Positions 1 through 9,118 of a stretch of DNA of 64,000 nucleotides are shown here, piece after piece; the stretch's first letter is position 1, and each line of letters begins with the position of its first letter. This stretch comes from Rhodothalassium salexigens DSM 2132 (lineage in GTDB: Bacteria > Pseudomonadota > Alphaproteobacteria > Sphingomonadales > Rhodothalassiaceae), in assembly GCF_004341375.1 (NCBI RefSeq), contig NZ_SLXO01000006.1:124001-188000 (forward strand), read 5' to 3'. The notes under the pieces are model-generated. The model ran no database searches. It was given only the letters and a program-made list of their open reading frames with translations, and was not told the origin of the DNA. Both the position numbers and the translations under genes were made by a program.

Positions 1-34
1 CGGGCGGTCGAACCGACACCGCGGAGGATCGACC

Positions 35-277
35 ATGGCGCTTCGCCGTGCCTACCCCCGGCCCCATCGGCACCGGCTTTGGCTGCTGCCGTTTGCGGTA
101 TCGTTCAGCGCCGCCCTGGGTCTGGCCCAGTGCCAGACCATGCCGTCGGCGATCGGCTGTGGCGACGACACCGCCGCCGTCCCGGCCGCCGGGCCCGACC
201 GCCCCGGCACACCGGTGTGCGACGCGGCGCGCCCGGCCGACGACTACTCGACCCAGTCGAGCCCCATATCGCGATAA
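35..277 (+). CDS. possible small exported protein
   Basis: A short reading frame of 80 codons begins with ATG seven bases after a good ribosome site (GGAGG). Residues 1-32 look like a signal peptide: Arg/His-rich start, then a hydrophobic stretch (WLLPFAVSFSAALGLA) and a Cys, although the sequence before that Cys is not a good lipobox. The rest is Ala/Pro/Asp-rich and unlike any family I know. It runs 34 bases into the 3' end of era on the other strand. In DNA this GC-rich chance frames are common, so the gene is only a candidate; the ribosome site and signal-like start are the reasons to keep it. Confidence 0.3.
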   Translation: MALRRAYPRPHRHRLWLLPFAVSFSAALGLAQCQTMPSAIGCGDDTAAVPAAGPDRPGTPVCDAARPADDYSTQSSPISR

Positions 278-1143
278 TGGTCGCGCTTGTCGGCCCAGTC
301 GGGGGTCACGCGCACGTGCAGGAACAGGTGCACCGGGCGCTCCAGCAACGCGCCAAGATCGGCGCGCGCCGCCTCGCCCAGCGCCTTGAGCGTGCGCCCG
401 CCCTTGCCGATGACGATGCCCTTGTGGGTGTCGCGGGTCACGTGGATCACCTGCTCGATGCGCACCGAGCCGTCGGCCCGGTCCTGCCAGTCTTCGGTCT
501 CCACGGTGACCGCATAGGGCAGTTCCTGGTGCAGGCGCAGATAGACCTTCTCGCGGGTGATCTCGGCGGCCAGCAGACGCTGGGTCACGTCGGTGACCTG
601 GTCTTCGGGATAGTGCCACGGGCCTTCGGGCGCACGGCCCGCCAGATGGTGCTTGAGATCCTCGACGCCGTCGCCGGTCAGCGCCGAAATCATGAACACC
701 GCGTCGATCAGACCGGTATCGAACAGGCGCTGCGACAGAGCCAGCAGGCTGTCGCGGCGGATGCGGTCGATCTTGTTGAGCGCCAGGACGACGCGCCGAT
801 CGGTTTCCGCCAACCGGTCGAGGATCGCCTGCACCTCGTCGGTGAGGCCGGCCGCCGCGTCGACCAGCAGCACCACCATGTCGGCGTCGCCGGCGCCTTC
901 CCAGGCCGCGCTGACCATGGCACGGTCGAGCCGGCGCTTGGGCCGGAAGATCCCCGGCGTGTCGAGGAACACCAGTTGCGCCGCACCGTCGAGCGCGATG
1001 CCGGTGATCCGGGTGCGCGTGGTCTGCACCTTGTGGGTGACGATCGCCACCTTCTGGCCCACCAACTGGTTGAGCAGCGTCGACTTGCCGGCATTGGGCG
1101 CGCCGATCAGGGCGACGAAGCCGCAGCGGGTTGGGGTCGTCAT
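244..1143 (-). CDS. era: GTPase Era
   Basis: Era is an essential GTPase that binds the 3' end of 16S rRNA and helps mature the small ribosomal subunit. The 299-residue protein has the G1 loop GAPNAGKS near the N-terminus, the G2 region with TTRTR, G3 DTPG, G4 NKID, and a C-terminal KH RNA-binding domain containing GKGGRTLK. Length is normal for Era. Its ATG overlaps the TGA of rnc (ATGA), so the two are translationally coupled, the usual lepB-rnc-era order of alphaproteobacteria. recO, which often follows era, is not here but lies at 27.7 kb. Confidence 0.97.
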   Translation of the reverse strand: MTTPTRCGFVALIGAPNAGKSTLLNQLVGQKVAIVTHKVQTTRTRITGIALDGAAQLVFLDTPGIFRPKRRLDRAMVSAAWEGAGDADMVVLLVDAAAGLTDEVQAILDRLAETDRRVVLALNKIDRIRRDSLLALSQRLFDTGLIDAVFMISALTGDGVEDLKHHLAGRAPEGPWHYPEDQVTDVTQRLLAAEITREKVYLRLHQELPYAVTVETEDWQDRADGSVRIEQVIHVTRDTHKGIVIGKGGRTLKALGEAARADLGALLERPVHLFLHVRVTPDWADKRDHYRDMGLDWVE

Positions 1144-1850
1144 GATCCGATCTCCGCGCTGCCACCGCCCAGACCGAGCGCCGACAACAGGTTGTGCGCC
1201 GCCGCTTGTTCGGCCTGGCGCTTGGATGTGGCTTCGGCCTCGGCCGGCTCTTCCTCGCCCACCGACACCCGGACCCGGAAGCGCGGCGCGTGGTCAGGGC
1301 CGGTGCGGCCGATCACCTGATAGACCGGCAGCGCCAGACGGCGTTTCTGCGCCCATTCCTGCAAGGCGGTCTTGGCGTCCTTGTCGACGCTCGGCCCCTC
1401 GGCCAGGCGCGGGCCCAGCGTGCGCTCGACGAACGCCTTGGCGGGCGCTAAGCCGCCGTCCAGGAATATCGCGCCGATCACCGCCTCGCACACATCCTCC
1501 AGCACCGCCGGCTGCTCGCGCGCGCCCTCGGTCTCGGCACCGGATTCCAACTGGATCAGCGGCTGCAAGCCCGAGGTGCGCGCCACCTCGGCCAGGCTTT
1601 CCTTGCGCACCAGGGCGGCATAGCGGCGGTTGAGCACCCCTTCGGGCACGTCGGGAAACGCCGAATAGACCATCTCGGCCACGCACAGGCCGAGCACCCG
1701 GTCGCCCAGAAACTCCAGCCGTTGATAGCTCGGCCGGCCGGCCAGGCTCGGATGGGTCAGCGCCGCCTCGGCCAGCGCCCGATCCGCGAACCCATGGCCG
1801 ACGATGGCCGACAGTGCCTCGACAGCGTCGCGCCTGTTCATGGCCCTCAT
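1140..1850 (-). CDS. rnc: ribonuclease III
   Basis: Double-strand-specific endoribonuclease that processes rRNA precursors and regulatory duplexes. The family signature is present (RLEFLGDRVLGL), followed by the second acidic cluster (LEDVCEAVIGAIFLDGG) and a C-terminal double-stranded RNA-binding domain beginning near DAKTALQEWAQ. The ATG at 1850 overlaps the lepB stop; a second ATG at 1841 lies 11 bases after AAGGAG and could be the true start, giving 233 instead of 236 residues. The stop overlaps era's ATG, so lepB, rnc and era form one coupled unit. Confidence 0.95.
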   Translation of the reverse strand: MRAMNRRDAVEALSAIVGHGFADRALAEAALTHPSLAGRPSYQRLEFLGDRVLGLCVAEMVYSAFPDVPEGVLNRRYAALVRKESLAEVARTSGLQPLIQLESGAETEGAREQPAVLEDVCEAVIGAIFLDGGLAPAKAFVERTLGPRLAEGPSVDKDAKTALQEWAQKRRLALPVYQVIGRTGPDHAPRFRVRVSVGEEEPAEAEATSKRQAEQAAAHNLLSALGLGGGSAEIGS

Positions 1851-2650
1851 AACTCCTTCCACCATCGATCCGGCCGAAAGGCCCGCTCGTCGCGCTGACC
1901 CCACAGCCGCCACACCGGTGCAGCCTGCGGGGGGCGCGAATAGAGCACGCGGTCGACCCGACCCAAGACCCGATCCAACGGCACATAGCCCGCCCCCACC
2001 GACAAGGGATGGCGGCTGTCCTTCGACCGGTCGCGATTGTCACCGAGAACGAACAAGTGACCGGCGGGCACCTGAAAGGCCCGGGTCGTCTCATCCGATC
2101 CATCCTTCTGCACGTCCAACACCTGATAGGCAACCCCGTTGGGCAATGCCTCGCGCCACCGGTCGACCCGGCATTGACCGTCCGACACCGCCACGCCTTC
2201 GGGGCACAGACCCGACGACGCGGGCCAGACCAGCGCCGGCAGCGCGGTGCGCGCCACCGGCCGGCCGTCGATCAACACCCGGCCCCGGTCGAGCCGCACG
2301 GTCTCGCCGGGCAGGCCAATGACCCGCTTGACGAAGGTATCGCCGCCGCCGCGCAGCAGGCGAAACGCGATCAGGTCGCCGCGCGCCACCGGCCGGGCGA
2401 ACAGCCGGCCGTCGACCGGCACCAGCCCCGCCGGCAGCGAATAGCGATTGTAGCCATAGGCGTATTTGGTCACCCACAGCCGGTCGCCGGGCAGCAGCGT
2501 CGGCAGCATGGAACGCCCGGTCAGCGCCACCGGTTCGACCAGCAGGCTGCGGATCAGCAGCGCCAGCACCAGCACGACAGCGGCGAACGCCACCACCGGC
2601 CGCGCCTCGCGCCACAGCCGGGCGCCCGGCCGGCCGGCGGCGGCGCTCAT
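1847..2650 (-). CDS. lepB: signal peptidase I
   Basis: Membrane serine/lysine protease that removes signal peptides from exported proteins on the outer face of the inner membrane. Residues 17-37 form one transmembrane helix; the catalytic serine is Ser47 in GRSMLPTL, and the catalytic lysine lies in FVKRVIGLPGE. The C-terminal signature GDNRDRSKDSR is intact. At 267 residues it is a typical one-span alphaproteobacterial LepB. It lies between acpS (61-base gap) and rnc (four-base overlap). Confidence 0.96.
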   Translation of the reverse strand: MSAAAGRPGARLWREARPVVAFAAVVLVLALLIRSLLVEPVALTGRSMLPTLLPGDRLWVTKYAYGYNRYSLPAGLVPVDGRLFARPVARGDLIAFRLLRGGGDTFVKRVIGLPGETVRLDRGRVLIDGRPVARTALPALVWPASSGLCPEGVAVSDGQCRVDRWREALPNGVAYQVLDVQKDGSDETTRAFQVPAGHLFVLGDNRDRSKDSRHPLSVGAGYVPLDRVLGRVDRVLYSRPPQAAPVWRLWGQRDERAFRPDRWWKEL

Positions 2651-2711
2651 GACCGACGCCCCGCCCGGCGGACGTCCGGCCGACCGCGCCCCGTGCTCAC
2701 GCGCTCCGTGC

Positions 2712-3140
2712 TCACGCGCCGACCCCTGCGGGCATCAGCGCCTCGGGCGTGGCGGTGATCAGCACGATCGCCTGAGCCCAGGGGTCGTCATCGGTGATGG
2801 TCAGGCTGATCTGCGCGACATGGCCCGCCGGCGTCATCGCCGCCAGCCGCGCCGCCGCGCCGCCGGTCAGCGCCATGGTCGGCTGGCCGGTGGCCAGATT
2901 GACCACGCCCATGTCGCGCCAGAACACGCCGTGCCTGAGACCGGTGCCAAGCGCCTTGGCGCACGCCTCCTTGGCGGCGAAGCGCTTGGCGTAGCTGGCC
3001 GCACGGGCGGCGCGCCGTTCCGACTTGGCGATCTCGATATCGGTATAGACGCGGCGGATAAAACGCTCGCCGAAGCGGTCGAGCGACGCCTGGATGCGGC
3101 GAATGTCGATCATGTCGTTGCCGAGCCCGAGCACGTGCAT
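2712..3140 (-). CDS. acpS: holo-[acyl-carrier-protein] synthase
   Basis: Transfers 4'-phosphopantetheine from CoA to a serine of acyl carrier protein, activating fatty-acid synthesis. The N-terminal metal/CoA motif [12 protein letters not shown] with its Asp, and the central motif [14 protein letters not shown] with the conserved Glu and Lys, identify the AcpS family. At 142 residues it is slightly longer than usual, from a short C-terminal extension. The order pdxJ-acpS-lepB is the common one in alphaproteobacteria. Confidence 0.95.
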   Translation of the reverse strand: MHVLGLGNDMIDIRRIQASLDRFGERFIRRVYTDIEIAKSERRAARAASYAKRFAAKEACAKALGTGLRHGVFWRDMGVVNLATGQPTMALTGGAAARLAAMTPAGHVAQISLTITDDDPWAQAIVLITATPEALMPAGVGA

Positions 3141-3191
3141 CGACGGTCCTTTCTACTGTTACTTTATGGGCTGGAAGGCGGCCACCCGGCC

Positions 3192-3935
3192 TCAGGCGCG
3201 CCGGGCAACGCCGCCGCGCGCCGCGACCATGGCCTGGCGCATCTGCCCGATCGCCTGGTCGAGCCCCACATAAATCGCCTCGCCGACCAGGAAATGGCCG
3301 ATATTGAGCTCGCGCACCTGCGGCAGGGCCGCCACCGGCGCCACATTGGCGAGCGTCAGGCCATGGCCGGCATGGATTTCGAGCCCCAGTTCGGCGCCCA
3401 CCTCGGCCGCATCGGTCAGCCGCTTGAGTTCGGCCGTTTGCGCCGCGCCGCTGGCGTCGGCATAGGCGCCGGTGTGCAACTCCACCACCGGCGCGCCGAT
3501 CTCGCGCGCGGCCGCCAGATGCGCCTCGTCGGGGTCGACGAACAGGCTGACCCGCACGCCGGCCTCGCCCAGCCGGGCGACGAACGGACGCAGCGCCTCG
3601 CGCTGGCCGGCCACGTCGAGCCCGCCCTCGGTGGTCACCTCCTGGCGCCGCTCGGGCACGATGCAGCAGGCGTGCGGGCGGTGGCTCAGGGCGATCGCCA
3701 GCATCTCGTCGGTGGCCGCCATCTCCAGGTTGAGCGGCAGCGCCACCTCCCGGGCCAGGCGCGCGATGTCATGGTCGGAGATGTGGCGCCGGTCTTCGCG
3801 CAGGTGCGCGGTGATGCCGTCGGCGCCGGCCGCCGCTGCCAGCCGCGCGGCGCGCACCGGGTCGGGGTGCACGCCGCCGCGCGCGTTGCGAATGGTCGCC
3901 ACATGGTCGATGTTCACCCCCAGGCGCAGGGTCAT
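3192..3935 (-). CDS. pdxJ: pyridoxine 5'-phosphate synthase
   Basis: Condenses 1-deoxy-xylulose 5-phosphate with 3-amino-2-oxopropyl phosphate to make pyridoxine 5'-phosphate, the last ring-forming step of the DXP-dependent vitamin B6 pathway. The N-terminal signature [17 protein letters not shown] is exact, followed by HLREDRRHI, the Glu motif [10 protein letters not shown], and C-terminal [13 protein letters not shown] and [13 protein letters not shown]. The 247-residue length is typical. A 51-base gap separates it from acpS. Confidence 0.97.
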   Translation of the reverse strand: MTLRLGVNIDHVATIRNARGGVHPDPVRAARLAAAAGADGITAHLREDRRHISDHDIARLAREVALPLNLEMAATDEMLAIALSHRPHACCIVPERRQEVTTEGGLDVAGQREALRPFVARLGEAGVRVSLFVDPDEAHLAAAREIGAPVVELHTGAYADASGAAQTAELKRLTDAAEVGAELGLEIHAGHGLTLANVAPVAALPQVRELNIGHFLVGEAIYVGLDQAIGQMRQAMVAARGGVARRA

Positions 3936-4046
3936 GGCTCAACTCTCCTCGTCATCGGTGTCGTCTGCGACCCCGTTTGCGGTGTCGCCCGTTTGCGGTG
4001 TCGTCGCCACCGCCCCTGCCGGGCCGGTTTTGCGGGCGCCGGCGGG

Positions 4047-4637
4047 TCAGTGTCCGGCCGGGCGCAGGCGCCGACCGCGCGCCTTGGCGGCCCGGTCGAG
4101 CCGGGCGCGGCGGCGGTCCTGATAGCGGCGCACGAGGCCGCGGCTGCTCCAATAGGTAAGCGCGAACACGGCCACCGCATAGGGCAATCCGCCGACCGCC
4201 ATGGGCCAGATCACATCGGGCACCAGCCGCCCGGGCGCGGCGACGATGGCCTGGAACGACAGGCTGGCGATCACCGCGTCGTCGACGCTGCCGGACCCGC
4301 GCTCGCCGACCACCGCGATGCCGGTGTTATAGATCGCCAGCCAGATGAACGGAAACGTCCACGGATTGCCGATCACGGTGCCGAGCCAAGCGGCGATCCA
4401 ATTGCCGCGCATGGGCAGCGACAACAGCCAGGCGCCGAGCAGATGGAAGCCCAGGAACGGCGTGAACGAGATCGCCGCCCCCGACGCCAGGCCCGCAGCG
4501 ATGGCGTGCGGGCTCGCCGGCAGGCGCGCCAGCCGGTGCCACAGATACTGCCCGGCCCGGCGCCAGCCGCGCCGCGGCCACAGCCAGTCGCGAATGCGTT
4601 CGATGCGTTTTGGCGCCCGCCGGCGCTTGAACAACAT
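4047..4637 (-). CDS. DUF2062 membrane protein
   Basis: A 196-residue inner-membrane protein of the DUF2062 family, whose function is unknown. A basic cytoplasmic N-terminus (LFKRRRAPKRIER) precedes the family core: AIAAGLASGAAISFTPFLG, then GNWIAAWLGTVIGNPWTFPF, both hydrophobic, and a further hydrophobic stretch near the C-terminus. I chose the ATG at 4637 because the longer frame upstream lacks family sequence. Members often sit next to pdxJ/acpS in alphaproteobacteria, as here, so co-transcription with this block is likely; the role is not known. Confidence 0.85.
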   Translation of the reverse strand: MLFKRRRAPKRIERIRDWLWPRRGWRRAGQYLWHRLARLPASPHAIAAGLASGAAISFTPFLGFHLLGAWLLSLPMRGNWIAAWLGTVIGNPWTFPFIWLAIYNTGIAVVGERGSGSVDDAVIASLSFQAIVAAPGRLVPDVIWPMAVGGLPYAVAVFALTYWSSRGLVRRYQDRRRARLDRAAKARGRRLRPAGH

Positions 4638-4752
4638 GACCTGACGACCCGTCTTCACCGCCTTAGCCCCCGGGACCATGGGCTTGGCCCAACCCTGGAC
4701 CGACCCTAGCCCCCCGGGGGCACTTCGCCCCATTATCGCGGGCGTCGGGCGG

Positions 4753-5334
4753 TTAGGCCAGCCCCCGGCTGCCGGGTTTGACCGCCGGGATCGCCGCCAG
4801 CGCCTCGGGCACCGCGTCCGCGTCGTAGACCGGCGCGTCGATGGTCGCCAAGGCGACCAGATCGACGCCCAGCGCCGCGCGCCCGCCCGACCGGTCGATC
4901 AAGCAGGCCGCCGCCACCGGCTGCCCGCCCATCGCGGCGATGCAGTCCAGGCATTCGCGCGACGACAGGCCGGTGGTGACCACGTCTTCGACCATAAGAA
5001 CACGCGCGCCTTTGGGAATCGTAAAGCCGCGTCGCAGCACCAGCCGCCCCTCGACCCGCTCGGCGAAGATCGCCGGCACCCCCAATTGGCGGCCCATCTC
5101 ATAGCCGACCACCACGCCGCCCATGGCGGGCGACACCACCATGTCTACGACCATGTCCTTATCACGCAGTTTTTTGGCCAAAGCGTGACACAACAGCGCC
5201 GCGGTCTCGGGCTCGGCCATGACCCGCGCGCATTGCAGATAGACCGGGCTGTGCTTGCCCGACGACAGCAGGAAATGACCTTCGAGCAGCGCGTCATGGC
5301 GCCGGAAATGATCGAGAACGGTTTCGGTATCCAC
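4753..5334 (-). CDS. pyrE: orotate phosphoribosyltransferase
   Basis: Joins orotate to PRPP to give orotidine 5'-phosphate in de novo pyrimidine synthesis. The PRPP-binding signature VLMVEDVVTTGLS is present, along with FLLSSGKHSPVYLQC near the N-terminus and the catalytic-loop region following GRQLGVPAIFAERVEG. The best start is GTG at 5334, nine bases after GGAG; a TTG five codons upstream has no ribosome site. A run of nine G at 5356-5364 lies just ahead of the gene, between it and rsh. Confidence 0.94.
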   Translation of the reverse strand: MDTETVLDHFRRHDALLEGHFLLSSGKHSPVYLQCARVMAEPETAALLCHALAKKLRDKDMVVDMVVSPAMGGVVVGYEMGRQLGVPAIFAERVEGRLVLRRGFTIPKGARVLMVEDVVTTGLSSRECLDCIAAMGGQPVAAACLIDRSGGRAALGVDLVALATIDAPVYDADAVPEALAAIPAVKPGSRGLA

Positions 5335-5418
5335 GCAACCAGGCTCCAACAGACAGGGGGGGGGAGAGACAGCCCGGCGCGGCCAGCCGGGTCCGGCCGG
5401 CGACGCAGCGGCCGATGC

Positions 5419-7575
5419 CTAGCCGCGCAACCGCTCGGCCGAGCTGATCACCCGGTTGGCGCGCAGGGCCGAAATGATCGAATGCAGGTGTCGCACGTCG
5501 CTGACTTCCACGTCCAGCATGATGGTGAAGAAGTCGGGCGCCCGGTCGGTGATCTTGAGGTTGGAGATATTGCCCTCGTGGCGCGCGCACATATTGGCGA
5601 CCGCTGCCAGCACGCCGGACTCGTTCAACACCACCAGCTTGAGCCGGCCGGTGAAGAAGCCCAGGCTGTCGCTGCCATTGGTCCACGCCACGTCGACCCA
5701 GCGTTCGGGCACATCGTTGAACGCTTCGAGCGCCTCGCAATCGATGGTGTGGACGAGCACGCCCTGGCCCGGGCTCAACACGCCGACGATGCGGTCGCCG
5801 GGCAGCGGGTGGCAGCATTCCGACAGGTGCACCGCCATGCCCGGCGTCAGCCCCTTGATCGGGATCGCGCCGTCGCCGGCCAGGCCCTTGCGCTGCCAGT
5901 CGATGCGCCGGGCGGTCGGCGGGCGCCGGTCGGAGCTCAACTGGATCGACGGAAAGGCGGCGCGGATCGCCTCGGCTTCGGTCTTGTCGCCCCGGCCGAC
6001 GGCCACATAAAGATCGGTCGGACCGGCGAGCCCGAGCGCCTTGGCCGCGGTTTCGACCGCGTCGGCGGCCAGGTCGACGCCCTCGACCTCGCACAGCCGG
6101 GTCAACAGCGTGCGGCCCAGTTGGGCATATTCGCTCTGCTCGCGCTGGCGCACGAACCGCCGGATCGCCGAGCGCGCCTTGGCGGTGATCGCGAAGGTCT
6201 CCCAGCGCGGCGACGGCGTCTGGTCGTCCTGGGTCAAGATCTCGATCTGGTCGCCGGTGGCGATGCGCTGGTGCAGCGGCACCATACGACCATTGACCTT
6301 GGCGCCGACGCAGCGATTGCCGACCTCGGTGTGCACGGCATAGGCGAAGTCGATCATCGACGAGCCCTTGGGCATGGTGATCAACTCGCCCTTGGGCGTG
6401 AACGAGAACACGGTGTCCTGGAACATGGCGATCTTGGTGTGTTCCAGAAATTCCTCGGGGCTCGACGCGTTCTCCAGAATGTCCAGCAGGTCGCGCAGCC
6501 AGCGATAGCGCTCGGAATCGGCCAAGGGCGCGTGGTCGTTGCTCTGCTTGTAGCTCCAGTGCGCGGCGACGCCATGTTCGGCGACCGCGTGCATCTCGCG
6601 GCTGCGGATCTGGATCTCGATGCGCATGCGCTGCGGCCCGATCACCGTGGTATGCAGCGAGCGATAGCCGTTGCGCTTGGGCGTCGAGATATAGTCCTTG
6701 AACCGCCCCGGCACCATCGGCCAGCGGGCGTGGACGATCCCCAGCGCCTGATAGCATTGGGGGATATCGTCGACCACCAGCCGGAACGCCATCACGTCCG
6801 ACATGGACTCGAACGGCACATGGCGCTCCTGCATCTTCTTCCAGATGCCGAACGGGCGCTTCTCGCGGCCGGAAATCTCCGCCTGCAACCCGTAGGTGCT
6901 GACCGTCTTGCGCAATTCCTCGATGATCCGGCCGATCAGGTCGCCGCCCTGCTCGCGCAGATAGGCCAGCCGGGTGGTGATCGATTCAAAGCCCTCGGGC
7001 TCCAGCTGCGCGAACGCCAGTTCCTCCAACTCGTCCTTCATCCAGCGCAAGCCGACCCGTTCGGCGAGCGGCGCATAGATGTCGAGCGTCTCGCGGGCGA
7101 TCCGGCGGCGCTTTTCGGGCTTCTTGATGTAGTGCAGGGTGCGCATGTTGTGCAGCCGGTCGGCCAGCTTGACCAGCAGCACCCGGATGTCGTTGGACAT
7201 GGCCAGCACGAACTTGCGGAAATTCTCCGCCTGGCGCTGGCTTTCGGTCTGCATCTCGATGCGCGACAGCTTGGTAACGCCGTCGACCAGTTCGGCGATC
7301 TTCGACCCGAACAGGCCCTCGATCTCGTCGATGGTCGACACCGTGTCCTCGACCACATCGTGCAGCAGCGCGGTGACGATGGTGTCGCTGTCCAGCTTCA
7401 TCTTGGTGAGGATGCCGGCGACTTCGAGCGGATGCGAGAAATACGGGTCGCCGCTGGCGCGCACCTGGCTGCCGTGCGCCTTCATGGAAAACACATAGGC
7501 CCGGTTGAGCTGGGCTTCGTTCAGCTCGGGGTCATAAGCCTTGACCCGCTCGACAAGTTCATACTGGCGTATCAC
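5419..7575 (-). CDS. rsh: bifunctional (p)ppGpp synthetase/hydrolase
   Basis: Single long RelA/SpoT homologue that makes and degrades the stringent-response alarmone (p)ppGpp, as in most alphaproteobacteria. Order of domains over 718 residues: HD hydrolase domain with intact ALLHDVVEDT, synthetase domain with KRNGYRSLHT, TGS domain starting at VFSFTPKGELI, then a C-terminal ACT domain (GNISNLKITDR). Both catalytic halves look complete. Translation starts at GTG 7575 giving M-IRQYELVERVKAYDP, the usual Rsh start. The promoter at 7619-7647 gives a short leader. Locally spoT and relA are alternative names. Confidence 0.96.
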   Translation of the reverse strand: MIRQYELVERVKAYDPELNEAQLNRAYVFSMKAHGSQVRASGDPYFSHPLEVAGILTKMKLDSDTIVTALLHDVVEDTVSTIDEIEGLFGSKIAELVDGVTKLSRIEMQTESQRQAENFRKFVLAMSNDIRVLLVKLADRLHNMRTLHYIKKPEKRRRIARETLDIYAPLAERVGLRWMKDELEELAFAQLEPEGFESITTRLAYLREQGGDLIGRIIEELRKTVSTYGLQAEISGREKRPFGIWKKMQERHVPFESMSDVMAFRLVVDDIPQCYQALGIVHARWPMVPGRFKDYISTPKRNGYRSLHTTVIGPQRMRIEIQIRSREMHAVAEHGVAAHWSYKQSNDHAPLADSERYRWLRDLLDILENASSPEEFLEHTKIAMFQDTVFSFTPKGELITMPKGSSMIDFAYAVHTEVGNRCVGAKVNGRMVPLHQRIATGDQIEILTQDDQTPSPRWETFAITAKARSAIRRFVRQREQSEYAQLGRTLLTRLCEVEGVDLAADAVETAAKALGLAGPTDLYVAVGRGDKTEAEAIRAAFPSIQLSSDRRPPTARRIDWQRKGLAGDGAIPIKGLTPGMAVHLSECCHPLPGDRIVGVLSPGQGVLVHTIDCEALEAFNDVPERWVDVAWTNGSDSLGFFTGRLKLVVLNESGVLAAVANMCARHEGNISNLKITDRAPDFFTIMLDVEVSDVRHLHSIISALRANRVISSAERLRG

Positions 7576-7618
7576 GGCGGTGCCGACGGACCTTCAAAAA
7601 AACCACAAACTATCCCTG

Positions 7619-7647
7619 AGTATTGACCCGCCGGCCGCCCGCGACAA
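7619..7647 (-). promoter_or_regulatory. putative rsh promoter
   Basis: On the minus strand, TTGTCG (7642-7647) and AATACT (7619-7624) are separated by 17 bases, matching the spacing of a housekeeping sigma promoter. Transcription would begin about 37 bases before the rsh GTG. Confidence 0.4.
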
Positions 7648-7966
7648 GGCCCGGCGTCCCCAAGGTCGAAACGACGAATGCCGGCCGCATGGCGACGACC
7701 GGCACAGACGTGACGACGAGGCAGACGCTCAGGGGCCGGCGGAATCGAGGCGGAACACCGCCTTTTCCGGCCGGGCGCCCCACTCAAGGGCGGCCATCCC
7801 GGGCGTCATCGGCGCGGCGACACCCCTGGATGCACTTTCTACCCCAAGCACGCTCCCTGGCACCCCTGGGCACCCCAGACGCCCCTAGGCACTCATCGGT
7901 GCAAGGGGCCCCAGGTGCACGGGTCCAGGCGCGCGGGTTCCGCCCCAAGGAGCGGCAGCGCGGCGG
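7648..7966. other. intergenic region with degenerate G/C repeats
   Basis: About 320 bases between the rsh promoter and the rpoZ stop with no supportable gene. The part at 7820-7930 contains several imperfect copies of a motif like GCACCCCTGGG and inverted relatives (GGGGCCCCAGGTGC), which could fold into hairpins and terminate rpoZ transcription. No T-rich run follows, so a classical terminator cannot be claimed. Confidence 0.4.
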
Positions 7967-8260
7967 TCAGCCCTGCTTGCCGAGTTCGGCCTTGAGCCGT
8001 TCGGCCATGTCGTCTTCTTCCGGCTCGTCCACTTCCACGTGGCGCTGCATGCCGGTGACGATGGATTCCCGAAGCACCTCGGGCGACACCGTCCCCTCGG
8101 CGATCTCGCGCAAAGCAACCACCGGGTTCTTGTCATTGTCGCGATCCACCGTCAGCGGCGCGCCGGCAGACACCTGCCGGGCACGGTGCGCGGCTTCGAG
8201 CACCAGTTCGAACCGGTTGGGAACCTTGTCGACACAATCTTCCGTGGTCACGCGGGCCAT
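7967..8260 (-). CDS. rpoZ: RNA polymerase subunit omega
   Basis: Small subunit that wraps the beta' subunit tail and helps RNA polymerase assemble; in many bacteria it is part of a ppGpp site. The conserved start [28 protein letters not shown] fits omega: MARVTxEDC, then PNRFELV and AAxRARQ, followed by [12 protein letters not shown]. The acidic C-terminal tail is typical of alphaproteobacterial omega. A GAAGGA ribosome site lies seven bases before ATG, and rsh follows downstream, as in relatives. Confidence 0.97.
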   Translation of the reverse strand: MARVTTEDCVDKVPNRFELVLEAAHRARQVSAGAPLTVDRDNDKNPVVALREIAEGTVSPEVLRESIVTGMQRHVEVDEPEEDDMAERLKAELGKQG

Positions 8261-8297
8261 GGGCGTCCTTCGGGTTTTGTCAGGGGATCAAGCGTCC

Positions 8298-8326
8298 ATC
8301 ATAGAACGGCGCGCGGGCGCTGTAAA
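8298..8326 (-). promoter_or_regulatory. rpoZ promoter
   Basis: Minus strand TTTACA (8321-8326), 17-base spacer, TATGAT (8298-8303): a near-consensus sigma-70-type promoter, one of the clearest in the window. The leader before the rpoZ ATG would be about 30 bases. Confidence 0.6.
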
Positions 8327-8407
8327 GCGCGAAGCCGCCGACGCCCCCCGGCCGCGCCCGGCCGGATCGGCATCAAGGCCCTGGCGGGGCGGTATCGGGC
8401 ACGGCGA

Positions 8408-9085
8408 TCATGCCGCGCCCTGCCCCGGCGTCGCGGCGATCCGCCGGCACGGCTGGTCGGGTGCGGCGAACCCGGGTAGAGCCTCGGCTGTCGCCCCCCA
8501 GACCGGGTGGCGCCAGTCGGGGGCGATCTCGGCCAGGGGCGCGAGCACGAACCGGCGCAGATGGGCGCGCGGGTGCGGCACGCACGGACCCACCGCCTCG
8601 GTGGGCGCCGGGCTCTGGTCGGGCGTCGCGGCCAGCCGCTGCCACTGTGCCCGGTCCGGCAGCACCCGATGGCCATGGGCGATCAGGTCCAGATCCAGCA
8701 AGCGTGCCTCCCAACGGACCGCGCGGGTCCGCCCGAAGCCGCGCTCCACCTCGTGCAGCGCCGCCAACACCCGATCGGGAGCCAAACCGGTGCGAAGCGC
8801 GATCACCGCATTGCGAAACGGCGGCTGGTCGCTGGGCGGTACCGGCGCGCTCTCGTACAGCGACGACTGGCCGACCAGGTCGAAGCCGTTCCGTCCCGCC
8901 AGGGTTGCAACCGCCGCCGCCAGCGTGTCCGCCGCCGATCCGTGCGCCGATGGCAGATTGGCGCCCAGTGCGACAAAGGCCACAGCCTCATCATTCTGAT
9001 AACTGTGTGAAACCGGAAAGACTTGCCAGGCCGGGGGCAAACGCTTACCTGGAAGGGCAGATGTCGGGGGGGTCTCCGCATCCAT
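8408..9085 (-). CDS. folK: 2-amino-4-hydroxy-6-hydroxymethyldihydropteridine diphosphokinase
   Basis: Transfers pyrophosphate from ATP to hydroxymethyl-dihydropterin in folate synthesis. The family core is clear: VALGANLPSA near residue 40, SSLYESAPV, PPFRNAVIAL, then ERGFGRTRAVRWEARLLDLDLIAHG, which holds the two metal-binding Asp residues. The ATG at 9085 gives a 35-residue N-terminal extension beyond the usual FolK start; a GTG at 8983 directly before VAFVALGAN is an alternative. The C-terminus (FAAPDQPCRRIAATPGQ) is also long. The gene is divergent from the NYN gene, 33 bases away, so promoters must overlap coding sequence. Confidence 0.92.
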   Translation of the reverse strand: MDAETPPTSALPGKRLPPAWQVFPVSHSYQNDEAVAFVALGANLPSAHGSAADTLAAAVATLAGRNGFDLVGQSSLYESAPVPPSDQPPFRNAVIALRTGLAPDRVLAALHEVERGFGRTRAVRWEARLLDLDLIAHGHRVLPDRAQWQRLAATPDQSPAPTEAVGPCVPHPRAHLRRFVLAPLAEIAPDWRHPVWGATAEALPGFAAPDQPCRRIAATPGQGAA

Positions 9086-9118
9086 ATGACAACTCACTAA
9101 AAAACGAGCATTTTTCAG

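Noticed and set aside
2466-4709. Very long open frames opposite known genes (also at 4678-7626, 15836-17902, 28283-30526 and others)
   Set aside because: High G+C gives long stop-free antisense frames. They lack family motifs, their residues mirror the codon structure of the real genes, and they overlap well-identified genes fully.
7572-7787. 71-residue frame on the minus strand before rsh
   Set aside because: No ribosome site or known pattern, and it covers the rsh promoter.
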